From the NCBI RefSeq assembly GCF_005937185.1, contig NZ_VCNI01000002.1, positions 806,001-870,000 on the forward strand: a DNA stretch of 64,000 nt. The letters run 5' to 3'. The DNA comes from Flagellimonas algicola (GTDB taxonomy: Bacteria; Bacteroidota; Bacteroidia; Flavobacteriales; Flavobacteriaceae). The notes under the pieces were generated by a model. The model did no database searches. It saw only the letters and a program-made list of their open reading frames with translations, and had not been told where the DNA came from. The position numbers and the translations under genes are program-made. Shown piece by piece: positions 26,339 through 33,613 of the stretch. Within the stretch, counting starts at the first letter, position 1; each line of letters begins with the position of its first letter.

Positions 26339-27007
26339 TTGCTCTTCGCCAATTCTGCCGAAGAGGATATTCGCGCAAAAAAATTGCATGCGGACAGCGG
26401 TTTGTTGGAATCCCTCAATCAACACGTTATAAAGGTTATTGAGGCCACTGATCTTCCACATTTTCATTTCTCAGAAAAGGAACAGGTTGGAAATTCCTTT
26501 GGAAAACGCTTTGTTAATGCTATTCAGGCCATATTTGACAAAGGCTATCTCAACGTTATTGCCATTGGAAATGACAGTCCCCATCTAGGAAAACACCATA
26601 TACAGGAAGCTTCAAAGCTACTCTTACAAAAGAAAGTGGTTCTGGGTCCATCATTGGATGGTGGATTTTATCTCTTGGGAATCACAAGAGAACATTTTGA
26701 CGCCAATGGGTTGGAATCCCTTCCCTGGCAGACTTCAAACTTATATCAGGACACTCTTGCTTATTTTGATTCCGTTGCTTGCCAACTGGCTACATTGGAA
26801 ACCTTATCGGATATAGACTCAATAATCGACATTAAACATCTCTCCAATTTTGCGAAAACATTGAGCAAAAATTGGTTGTCCTTGTTTTCCAAAATGTTGA
26901 AAACAAAACATCGCTTCATTTCAACTATAGAAATATCTCCTGAAATCCTAAGTCGACAAAATCCCTTTAACAAGGGGTCGCCGGTTCGTTTTACCCAACT
27001 CTATTAA
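26339..27007 (+). CDS. DUF2064/TIGR04282-like arsenosugar-locus glycosyltransferase, non-ATG start
   Basis: 222 aa counted from the TTG at 26339. Motifs fit the DUF2064 (GT-A-like) family that accompanies ArsS: FANSAEEDIRAKK, IGNDSPHLGKHH (Asp of the sugar-nucleotide site) and GPSLDGGFYLLGI. Relatives begin with a strand such as TAILLFAN, and the codons before the TTG here read H-T-A-I-L, so the real start is probably further upstream. No ATG, GTG or TTG exists between the in-frame stop at 26297-26299 and 26339; only ATC or ATT codons are available. First gene of the arsenosugar set; followed by a terminator. Confidence 0.75.
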   Translation: MLFANSAEEDIRAKKLHADSGLLESLNQHVIKVIEATDLPHFHFSEKEQVGNSFGKRFVNAIQAIFDKGYLNVIAIGNDSPHLGKHHIQEASKLLLQKKVVLGPSLDGGFYLLGITREHFDANGLESLPWQTSNLYQDTLAYFDSVACQLATLETLSDIDSIIDIKHLSNFAKTLSKNWLSLFSKMLKTKHRFISTIEISPEILSRQNPFNKGSPVRFTQLY

Positions 27008-27012
27008 TTCTT

Positions 27013-27034
27013 GAACCTTAGAAAGGTTCTTTTT
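27013..27034 (+). terminator. Intrinsic terminator inside the arsenosugar set
   Basis: Perfect 7-bp stem GAACCTT / AAGGTTC with a 3-nt AGA loop, followed by five T. It lies 5 nt after the DUF2064 stop and 66 nt before the next gene, so the downstream pair may have its own promoter or be attenuated. Confidence 0.8.
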
Positions 27035-27055
27035 CCCATTTAATTATTAGTGATG

Positions 27056-27065
27056 CGCTATAGCG
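27056..27065. promoter_or_regulatory. Palindrome before the CMD/peroxidase-like gene
   Basis: CGCTATAGCG, a perfect 10-nt palindrome 34 nt upstream of the ATG, between the terminator at 27013 and the gene. A possible operator; too short to be certain. Confidence 0.35.
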
Positions 27066-27099
27066 TTATTCACGTTTACGAACCAAAAAAGCAAAACAC

Positions 27100-27435
27100 A
27101 TGGCAAATTCATATTACGATCCCGCGGACTTACGGAAGTTTGGAAAAATCACCGAATGGAGCGAGGAATTGGGCAACAAATTTTTTGATTACTACGGAAA
27201 AGTTTTTGAAGAAGGCGCACTTAGTGCCCGCGAAAAATCTTTGATCGCCCTTGCAGTGGCACACGTGGTCAAATGCCCATATTGCATTGATGCCTATACC
27301 AAAGATGGGCTACAGCGAGGAATTACCAAAGAGGAAATGATGGAAGCGGTACATGCCGGAGCCGCAATTGAAAGTGGCGCTACCCTAGTGCATGGGGTAC
27401 AAATGATGAACAAGTACAACAAATTATCTATGTAA
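27100..27435 (+). CDS. Arsenosugar-associated carboxymuconolactone decarboxylase/peroxidase-like protein
   Basis: 111 aa. CMD/AhpD-fold protein with the redox pair Cys59-Pro-Tyr-Cys62 (HVVKCPYCIDAY) and the downstream helix MMEAVHAGAAIESGATLVHG. It matches the small peroxidase-like protein that is regularly encoded next to arsS. A role in protecting or reducing arsenical intermediates is plausible but unproven. An overlapping longer frame exists in another register at 27050-27244; the ATG at 27100 gives the family N-terminus. Confidence 0.9.
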   Translation: MANSYYDPADLRKFGKITEWSEELGNKFFDYYGKVFEEGALSAREKSLIALAVAHVVKCPYCIDAYTKDGLQRGITKEEMMEAVHAGAAIESGATLVHGVQMMNKYNKLSM

Positions 27436-27511
27436 GTATGGACGCGCTGCGCTCTTGGATTTTAGACCGCTTCGCTTCAAGAAACTAGACCAAATAATTG
27501 AGTTTACACAA

Positions 27512-28600
27512 ATGGAACAAAGCATATTACCTCAAATAAAAAAGGCGGCCAAAAAATCCCTTAAGGCCAGGGAAAATGAGCTTGCGGAAACCAACAAGCA
27601 ATTGGAAATCCTGAATGGGGGAATTTTCGCCGATGGGGAACTTCCTTATTTTAAGGATAAGATTGCGGAGATTGGACATTTTCCACTACGCCCCAATAAG
27701 CTGGAAATTTTGCAGATCAATGTGGGATACATGTGCAACCAGGTCTGCGAACACTGCCATGTGGATGCCGGGCCTGATCGAAAGGAAATTATGACGCGCG
27801 AAACCATGGAGCTGTGTTTGGAAGTCATCAGAAATACAGGTGCCCATACATTGGACCTTACGGGAGGTGCACCAGAAATGAATCCGAATTTTAGATGGTT
27901 TGTTGAGGAAGCCGCCAAAGCTGGTATCCAGGATTTTATTGTGCGTAGCAATCTGACCATAATCCGAGCCAACAAGAAGTACTATGACCTCCCTGAGTTC
28001 TTTAAAAAGCACAATGTTCATGTGGTTTCTTCCATGCCGCATTATACCAGAGGCAAAACTGACAAGCAACGTGGAGATGGGGTTTTTGACAAGTCCATCA
28101 AAGCTTTGCAGGAACTAAACGCTGTGGGCTATGGCATGCCGGGAAGTGATTTGCGATTGGATTTGGTCTACAATCCTTCGGGCGCTTTTTTACCTGGCGA
28201 TCAAATGGCCATGGAGCGCGACTTTAAAAAGGCTCTGGATGAAGATTTTGGAATCCAGTTCCATAATCTGTTTGCCATCACCAATCTACCCATATCACGT
28301 TTCTTGGATTATTTGATTGCATCGGACAACTATGAGGACTATATGTATGCTTTGGTTGAGGCCTATAATCCCTCAGCAGTTTCCAATGTGATGTGTACCA
28401 ATACCATTTCCGTAAGTTGGGATGGCTGGTTGTACGATTGTGACTTTAACCAAATGCTGGAACTGAAAGTAGCCAGCAAGGTGAAACATATAAAGGATTA
28501 CAACGAGGATTTGCTAAACGACCGAAACATTGTAATATCCCAACATTGTTATGGATGTACAGCAGGGGCGGGTAGTAGTTGCCAGGGAACGGTGGCCTAA
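27512..28600 (+). CDS. arsS: Arsenosugar biosynthesis radical SAM protein ArsS
   Basis: 362 aa. Radical SAM cluster motif Cys75-x3-Cys79-x2-Cys82 (CNQVCEHC), then DLTGGAPEMN. The C-terminal Cys-rich segment (SQHCYGCTAGAGSSC) is typical of this family. ArsS is proposed to join a 5'-deoxyadenosyl group to methylated arsenite as the first step to oxo-arsenosugars. The partner methyltransferase ArsM is absent from this window. The frame is open 19 codons further upstream; ATG at 27512 is preferred. Ends 23 nt from the convergent beta-lactamase stop. Confidence 0.93.
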   Translation: MEQSILPQIKKAAKKSLKARENELAETNKQLEILNGGIFADGELPYFKDKIAEIGHFPLRPNKLEILQINVGYMCNQVCEHCHVDAGPDRKEIMTRETMELCLEVIRNTGAHTLDLTGGAPEMNPNFRWFVEEAAKAGIQDFIVRSNLTIIRANKKYYDLPEFFKKHNVHVVSSMPHYTRGKTDKQRGDGVFDKSIKALQELNAVGYGMPGSDLRLDLVYNPSGAFLPGDQMAMERDFKKALDEDFGIQFHNLFAITNLPISRFLDYLIASDNYEDYMYALVEAYNPSAVSNVMCTNTISVSWDGWLYDCDFNQMLELKVASKVKHIKDYNEDLLNDRNIVISQHCYGCTAGAGSSCQGTVA

Positions 28601-28623
28601 TCCCCATCTATACTTTGGGTCGG

Positions 28624-29526
28624 TTACTTTACCAAGAAGTAGTCCCAAGCTGCTTTGGAAATTTCCGCTATTATTTTCTCATTGGTCTCAAGACTTTCAG
28701 ATGATTCAGTGACAAAGACGCTAATGGTAAAATGCTCCCCGCTGGGTAAAAAAACAATTCCGATGTTGTTCACTGCGGCGGTTATTCCTGTTTCTTTATG
28801 TTTTCCCGACCAGCCTGTTTTATGCGCCACTATGGTTTCCTCAGGTAGGTGTCCCCTTAATCGTTTTTTTCCTGTTTTGGTCCCTTTCATAATGTCCCAG
28901 ATAAAATCATAGCTTTTCTTGGAAAGCAAGTTGTTGCTGGTCTCATAAAATGTTGCCAATATCCTGTTGGCTTCTTTGGGGGTTGTCCAGTTTAAGAACT
29001 GTAGCTCCCAATTGCCCTGCATGACTTCTTCATTTATCTTAACCGCAAAATCGGTAAAGCCCAGTTTGGAAAAATATCTTTCAACGGCCCGAGGTTCGCC
29101 CAGTAGTCTTAATAGCGCATCGCAACCCACATTATCACTCAAAGCGACCGTGTACTCTATAATTTCGTCTAAGGGAATGGAGCCCCCTTCGGGGTACTTT
29201 TTTCGTAGCGGACTCCACAGACCTGGCAATAATTGGCTTTTCTTGATGTCGATTTTTTGGTCTAGGGAGAGATTGCCTTTATCAACTTCAGCTAAAATGG
29301 TCAATGCAATTGGAAACTTGAAAACGCTTTGCATAGGAAAGTGCCTTTGACCGTTGATGCTCAACGTATCTTTAGCATCCATCCCATTGATGGCCACCCC
29401 AACCGTGGCATTTTTGGAACTTATAATGCCCTCTATTTGATGTCTTAAGGTTTCTTTTTTTTGTGAATTGGTATGGGTAGAAACCATTAAGAAGGCGAAG
29501 ATTGTTGCAAGCGTGTGTTTTAGCAT
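28624..29526 (-). CDS. Class A beta-lactamase, PER/VEB-like (subclass A2)
   Basis: 300 aa with an N-terminal hydrophobic signal segment. Catalytic set complete: Ser67-V-F-Lys70 (preceded by Gln, as in PER), Ser130-Asp-Asn132, Glu166 in the omega region NEEVMQGN, and Lys236-Thr-Gly238. The omega loop aligns without gaps to my memory of PER-1. The residue after KTG is Trp239 (HKTGWSG), where class A enzymes usually have Ser, Thr, Ala or Gly, so substrate range may differ. Chromosomal setting, no mobile element nearby. Divergent from tetR across a 416-nt region. Confidence 0.9.
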   Translation of the reverse strand: MLKHTLATIFAFLMVSTHTNSQKKETLRHQIEGIISSKNATVGVAINGMDAKDTLSINGQRHFPMQSVFKFPIALTILAEVDKGNLSLDQKIDIKKSQLLPGLWSPLRKKYPEGGSIPLDEIIEYTVALSDNVGCDALLRLLGEPRAVERYFSKLGFTDFAVKINEEVMQGNWELQFLNWTTPKEANRILATFYETSNNLLSKKSYDFIWDIMKGTKTGKKRLRGHLPEETIVAHKTGWSGKHKETGITAAVNNIGIVFLPSGEHFTISVFVTESSESLETNEKIIAEISKAAWDYFLVK

Positions 29527-29776
29527 TATTGATTCTTTGTTTTTAGGTGTTAGTTATTTGAAAATGATTTTATGGTTCTTTTTGCTCAACAGTAAATGTG
29601 GAGAGAAGGGAAATCGGGCTGAAAATTTTATCCATAAAGTAGGTTAATGATCGAGATATCGCTCTTTAATAATAAGTAGCGATTGAAGTTCGGGAATTTT
29701 TAATTAAAAATCCTACCTAAATAGATGCATGTAGCCATTGGGTCCATGTTTTTAATCCCAAAAAAGAATCGCTTAA

Positions 29777-29794
29777 ACCGACCCGCCGGTCGGT
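29777..29794. promoter_or_regulatory. Operator-like palindrome O3 upstream of tetR
   Basis: ACCGACCCGCCGGTCGGT: perfect 7-bp arms around a 4-nt centre, with flanking AA/TT extending it. Best match to a TetR-family site in the window. 16 of 18 bases match O1 in inverse orientation. Confidence 0.7.
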
Positions 29795-29871
29795 TCCATT
29801 TTTTCGCTCCTTCAGATTTGGGGCCTTTTTGGTCACTTCACCGATTTTTCTTACAAATACGTCCTTGATTC

Positions 29872-29902
29872 TTGAGCTTGGGCCAAAACTGGGGAAACTT
29901 TG
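29872..29902 (+). promoter_or_regulatory. Putative tetR promoter
   Basis: TTG (29872-29874), 20-nt spacer, AAACTTTG (29895-29902; one mismatch to TANNTTTG). The start site would fall in the O4 palindrome, 40 nt before the ATG. Confidence 0.5.
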
Positions 29903-29904
29903 TA

Positions 29905-29922
29905 ACCGACTTAACAGTCTGA
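29905..29922. promoter_or_regulatory. Operator-like half-palindrome O4 at the tetR start site
   Basis: ACCGACTTAACAGTCTGA. Left arm ACCGACT equals that of O2; right arm is degenerate (AGTCTGA against AGTCGGT). Its place, 2 nt after the -7 box, suits autorepression. Confidence 0.55.
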
Positions 29923-29942
29923 ATGCCCAAAACCCAAATCTT

Positions 29943-30560
29943 ATGGACAAGAACCTGAAAAAACGCGAAACCATGCACCGCCTGTGTGCCAAAGGCCTTG
30001 AAGTTTTTCATGAAAAAGGCTATTACAACACCAATCTGGATGACATCCTAAAAGACCTTTCCTTATCTAAAGGTGCATTTTACCATCATTTTAAATCCAA
30101 GGAGGATTACTTTATTGCCATTGTGCAAAATCTTGTGCAGCAAAAGGTGTATGCCCTTTTGGTAGAACCTTTAAATACTCATGAAAATCCCTTGCCGGTA
30201 ATTTTGGACAGTATTGAGAAGGCCTTGGAGCCCGGTAGGCCCAATGAAATTGCCTATGGCTTTATGTTGAACGATTTTATCACGGAATTCAGTAAGCGAA
30301 ATGAAGAGATTGCCACCTATTTGCGGGATATCCTAAAAGTATGGGAGGTCAACTTGGTCTCGATCCTAAAAAGAGGAAAAGTGGATGGTTATATCGCCCG
30401 CCATGTGGATTGCGAAGGTGCTGCAAGCTATATTATTGCCTCGTATTTGGGAATGCGCACGCTTTTAGCTGAAAGTACAAATAGGCAATTGAAGTATAAT
30501 TACGTTCAGCAGCTGAAATTGTATTTTAATGCCATTGAGGAAAGACAGGTAGTGGCGTAA
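29943..30560 (+). CDS. TetR/AcrR family transcriptional regulator
   Basis: 205 aa. N-terminal HTH (residues about 8-55) with GYYNTNLDDILKDLSLSKGA and FYHHFKSKEDYF, the diagnostic recognition-helix region. The C-terminal ligand/dimer domain has no recognisable ligand motif. The frame opens 38 codons earlier, but that part would cover the operator and promoter; ATG at 29943 starts the protein MDKNLKKRETM. Palindromes in its own promoter and in the patatin/arsenosugar region suggest autoregulation and control of that locus. Confidence 0.92.
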   Translation: MDKNLKKRETMHRLCAKGLEVFHEKGYYNTNLDDILKDLSLSKGAFYHHFKSKEDYFIAIVQNLVQQKVYALLVEPLNTHENPLPVILDSIEKALEPGRPNEIAYGFMLNDFITEFSKRNEEIATYLRDILKVWEVNLVSILKRGKVDGYIARHVDCEGAASYIIASYLGMRTLLAESTNRQLKYNYVQQLKLYFNAIEERQVVA

Positions 30561-30577
30561 TTGGGTGAAGAATCCGT

Positions 30578-30620
30578 CACTTCGAGTTAAATGCTGAAAA
30601 GCATCCAGTATCGAGAAGTG
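30578..30620. repeat. Palindromic element after tetR
   Basis: Outer arms CACTTC (30578-30583) / GAAGTG (30615-30620), with TCGA next to each, and inner arms ATGCT / AGCAT. Lies between the convergent tetR and GT9 genes, where it may also terminate transcription. A CACTTCTCGA-type interspersed repeat is suspected. Confidence 0.6.
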
Positions 30621-30696
30621 CTTAAAGCCCGAAATTTTCTTGTTTTCGATACACCAAACCCTTGATTTGCCACTCAAACTGACGAAAACTTCCTTT

Positions 30697-31746
30697 CTAG
30701 TTTTCCAATATGTTGATAAGCCTCTCCACCACTTTTTTGGGTGGAATGGATTCCATCACGGATTCGTATCCTTTGGGAAGTTTATTCCCATATACCGAAG
30801 TGGGAACCAAAGGAAATTCATTTCGGTCTGATAGCAGCGCATTCTCCTTGGACTGTGCAAAGGGTGCAAAGCCCGCAAAAGGGTGGGTAACCCCCCAAAG
30901 CGTTACCACTGGAATACCATAGTTGGCCGCCAAATGGGCATTGCCACTGTCCATAGAGAGCATTACATCCAGATTGGAAATCAGTTCCAACTCTTCGGTC
31001 AAACTCAATTTCCCAGCCACATTTTGAACGTTACTATTGGATACTGCAATAGCATTTAGCTGTTCCACCTCGCTGGCGCCTCCCCCAAAAAGCAATATTT
31101 TATACTTATCGGTATCAACAATGGCCTTAACGACTTCCCTCATCAGTTTCAGCGGGTACATCTTGCCCTCATGGGCTGCAAAGGGCGCGATGCCCACCCA
31201 TTTCTTGGCATCTTGTGTTACAGCTTTCAGGACATTTTCTGAAAGTTGTAATCTGGCTAGTGGTTTCGCATCCTCCAAATTAATTTGGTAACCCAGTTCA
31301 GAGAACACATCCGCATACCGCTGGTGGGTGGTCTTTAATTGATGGAAAGATTTGTTGGATTTCCGCGTTAATGCCTTTTTTGCTTTCCTTCCTTTGTCAA
31401 TTTGCACAAAGGGCACCCCATCCAAGGCAAAATATTTCTTCAGAATCCGACTTCGGAGAACATTGTGAAGGTCGGCTACGGCATCAAACTTAAACTTGGA
31501 CAGTTCTTTGTACAATCGCCATAGCCCGATCAGGCCTTTATGTTTGGTTTTTACCTCAGCGTGATGCACTGACACCCTATCCAATTGGGAAAAAATAGGA
31601 GCAAAATGTTTTTTGGTGAGAACGGTAAATCTCGCTTCTGGATACGCATCCAAAACAGCATTTAAAACAGGAATGGTCATGGCAACATCCCCCATGGCCG
31701 AAAGCCGGATGACCAAAATGTGGGCAGGTTTACCCTTTTTGTCCAC
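30697..31746 (-). CDS. Glycosyltransferase family 9 (heptosyltransferase-like)
   Basis: 349 aa, GT-B fold. N-terminal ILVIRLSAMGDVAMTIPVLN and C-terminal LDVMLSMDSGNAHLAANYGIPVVTLWG are the two hallmark stretches of ADP-heptose:LPS transferases. Likely adds a core heptose or similar sugar to lipopolysaccharide; the exact acceptor is unknown. Start is GTG at 31744-31746, overlapping the DUF4254 gene by 17 nt, so it is translated from a coupled message. Confidence 0.9.
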   Translation of the reverse strand: MDKKGKPAHILVIRLSAMGDVAMTIPVLNAVLDAYPEARFTVLTKKHFAPIFSQLDRVSVHHAEVKTKHKGLIGLWRLYKELSKFKFDAVADLHNVLRSRILKKYFALDGVPFVQIDKGRKAKKALTRKSNKSFHQLKTTHQRYADVFSELGYQINLEDAKPLARLQLSENVLKAVTQDAKKWVGIAPFAAHEGKMYPLKLMREVVKAIVDTDKYKILLFGGGASEVEQLNAIAVSNSNVQNVAGKLSLTEELELISNLDVMLSMDSGNAHLAANYGIPVVTLWGVTHPFAGFAPFAQSKENALLSDRNEFPLVPTSVYGNKLPKGYESVMESIPPKKVVERLINILEN

Positions 31747-32335
31747 GAAGCACTGGATTTAGTTCATCATCGTTGTACATTTTCATCTGCTTATAGACTT
31801 TCATGTACTTGTTTCCCGCTTCAATGTCGGCCAATAGTTGGTCAATGGCGGAAGAAAGGTCCTTTTTCTGTTCTTGTAGCACAGCAAGTTTGACAGAGCA
31901 CTTATCAACGTGTTCTTGTGAAGCATCGGTACGATCTACTTCTTCTTGCATATGGTATATCTTCAATGCCAAGATGGAAAGGCGATCTATGGCCCAGGCC
32001 GGACTCTCTGTATTGATGGTGGCATCATCCTTTACCTGAACCGATTGGTATTTTTGAAGAAAATAGCTATCAATATACTCTACCAAGTCCGTTCTGTCCT
32101 GATTGCTGGCGTCAATTTTTCGTTTGAGATCCAGGGCAGCTACCGGATCAATTTCTGGGTCACGGATTATATCTTCATAATGCCATTGCACCGTATCTAT
32201 CCAATTTTTTCGATATAACAAATGCTCCACATCATCCTTGGGATAGGGATTTGTAAAATCTTGGTATACGTCGTCCTTAATGTGATAGGTATCTATACTC
32301 TTTTGAAAAATGCTAAAAGCAAACGCACTAAACAT
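31730..32335 (-). CDS. DUF4254 family protein
   Basis: 201 aa, soluble and helical. The HYEDIIRDPEID and RKIDASNQDRTDLVEYID segments fit DUF4254, a family often encoded beside GT9 genes in Bacteroidota. Function unknown; translational overlap with the GT9 gene hints at lipopolysaccharide assembly. Lies 36 nt after the DUF6427 gene on the same strand. Confidence 0.8.
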   Translation of the reverse strand: MFSAFAFSIFQKSIDTYHIKDDVYQDFTNPYPKDDVEHLLYRKNWIDTVQWHYEDIIRDPEIDPVAALDLKRKIDASNQDRTDLVEYIDSYFLQKYQSVQVKDDATINTESPAWAIDRLSILALKIYHMQEEVDRTDASQEHVDKCSVKLAVLQEQKKDLSSAIDQLLADIEAGNKYMKVYKQMKMYNDDELNPVLRGQKG

Positions 32336-32371
32336 GTTGTATCAATTTGCGCAAAGATATTGCTTTATGGT

Positions 32372-33304
32372 TTATTGGTTTAGGCTTTGAACGAAAAGCA
32401 AAACGGGAACTACTATGCAAGCGGCCAGAACCAATTCTTTGATTCTTGGGCGCTTTATGGTTTCCAAAAAATTGGTCAGAAAAACAGCTGCAGGGAAAAA
32501 AGTAATCAGTATAGTGGCCGTACCGTTTTGGGTGAGAAAACTAAATATGGCACCCAAGATGAAAGCCAGAAACAAAATACGCAGAGGCACCAACCTTCCA
32601 CCTCCCTTTCTTCTTACTTGAAGAAACACCAATGAGGCCAAAGCCCCCAAAAGCGACAGATAAATTAGAGACAGCAATACGCCCTTTTGAGAGAAAAGTC
32701 CATCTTGCAAAAAGCCAAAGGAAAATCGATAATGCAATTGGTAAAAATCAGAAATGCCAAACAGTCTTGTAATCCCAAATGTTAAAACAAAAACGGTAAA
32801 CATAGCTATCAAAGGAACTATCCAATTTTTTACGGTTTTCCTATCATATACATTGATCACCACAAACACCAAAATTAGGAACACAATGGCCCAATCATAG
32901 AACAGACTGGCCACGCATATTAAAAAAGAAGCGTCAAAAATTTTGTGTTTTACATTTTTGATGGACCTAACGGCCAAGAGTCTCCAGATGGCCAGCAATA
33001 GAAAAAAGGAGGCAAAAATTGCATTTTTATCTTTAAGGATGTTCGAAAATGCGACCAAGAGCAAAACAAAAAACAACATGGCATAGGAGCTAAACTCCGT
33101 GACTTTTTCTGTTTTAATAATTTGATTGATCACAAAAATGGTCAGGATCAACGTGCCTAAGGTCAAGACTTCCAACGGGATAGAAAGATTCTTTCCACTA
33201 CCATGGATTTGAAGAATTTGGAACAAGCCATAAAACAGAACCAAAAAGACGGACAAAACAATGTAGTTTATGGGTTTTGTTTTTCCGAAAAAGCTTGAAA
33301 TCAT
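32372..33304 (-). CDS. DUF6427-like polytopic membrane protein
   Basis: 310 aa with about nine hydrophobic segments; no soluble domain. The N-terminus MISSFFGKTKPINYIVLSVF is a recurrent feature of this flavobacterial family, whose function I do not know. First gene of the minus-strand group DUF6427-DUF4254-GT9, so a link to lipopolysaccharide or envelope glycan is possible. Its first codons overlap the divergent promoter of the DUF6341-like gene. Confidence 0.75.
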   Translation of the reverse strand: MISSFFGKTKPINYIVLSVFLVLFYGLFQILQIHGSGKNLSIPLEVLTLGTLILTIFVINQIIKTEKVTEFSSYAMLFFVLLLVAFSNILKDKNAIFASFFLLLAIWRLLAVRSIKNVKHKIFDASFLICVASLFYDWAIVFLILVFVVINVYDRKTVKNWIVPLIAMFTVFVLTFGITRLFGISDFYQLHYRFSFGFLQDGLFSQKGVLLSLIYLSLLGALASLVFLQVRRKGGGRLVPLRILFLAFILGAIFSFLTQNGTATILITFFPAAVFLTNFLETIKRPRIKELVLAACIVVPVLLFVQSLNQ

Positions 33305-33324
33305 CGTGGGTTTTACTACTTTTG
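33295..33324 (+). promoter_or_regulatory. Promoter of the DUF6341-like gene
   Basis: TTG (33295-33297), 19-nt spacer, TACTTTTG (33317-33324): exact match to the Bacteroidota consensus. Start codon 20 nt downstream. One of the best promoters in the window. Confidence 0.75.
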
Positions 33325-33343
33325 CAAAGTAAATATAGCTAAC

Positions 33344-33565
33344 ATGAGCAAGTTTTTTTACGGCATTGAAGACTTATTTGTAAACTACCTTTTTGCCCCT
33401 TATGATTTATTCCGTTTTATGGAAAGCTGGTGGGCCTCCAATACTGTAAACTGGATCTTTACCATTATCGGTTTTGTAGCCATGGTTTATTGGATGAAAG
33501 AACTGAAGATTTTCAATGACAACGGCGAGGAAGACAAGAGTATAACTTCCCACACCTACATATAA
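33344..33565 (+). CDS. Small membrane protein, DUF6341-like
   Basis: 73 aa with one clear membrane helix (about residues 35-52, NWIFTIIGFVAMVYWMKEL) and an aromatic-rich amphipathic N-terminus (FFYGIEDLFVNYLFAPYDLF). Short conserved flavobacterial family; function unknown. Has its own consensus promoter and stands alone between the DUF6427 and purD genes. No clear terminator in the 48 nt after it. Confidence 0.78.
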   Translation: MSKFFYGIEDLFVNYLFAPYDLFRFMESWWASNTVNWIFTIIGFVAMVYWMKELKIFNDNGEEDKSITSHTYI

Positions 33566-33613
33566 TATTTCCCTGGTATTCGTTTCTTTTTTGGGATAAT
33601 TCAAGCTATTTGG

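Larger units (their letters stand above)
29527..29942. other. 416-nt intergenic region between beta-lactamase and tetR
   Basis: No convincing gene on either strand. Holds two operator-like palindromes near tetR (O3 at 29777, O4 at 29905), a tetR promoter candidate, and a weak inverted repeat ATCGCT (29658-29663) / AGCGAT (29678-29683). The beta-lactamase side has no exact TANNTTTG box. Confidence 0.7.

Noticed and set aside
29829-29942. 38-residue N-terminal extension of the TetR protein.
   Set aside because: It would place the operator O4 and the promoter inside the coding region, and TetR proteins begin just before the first HTH helix.
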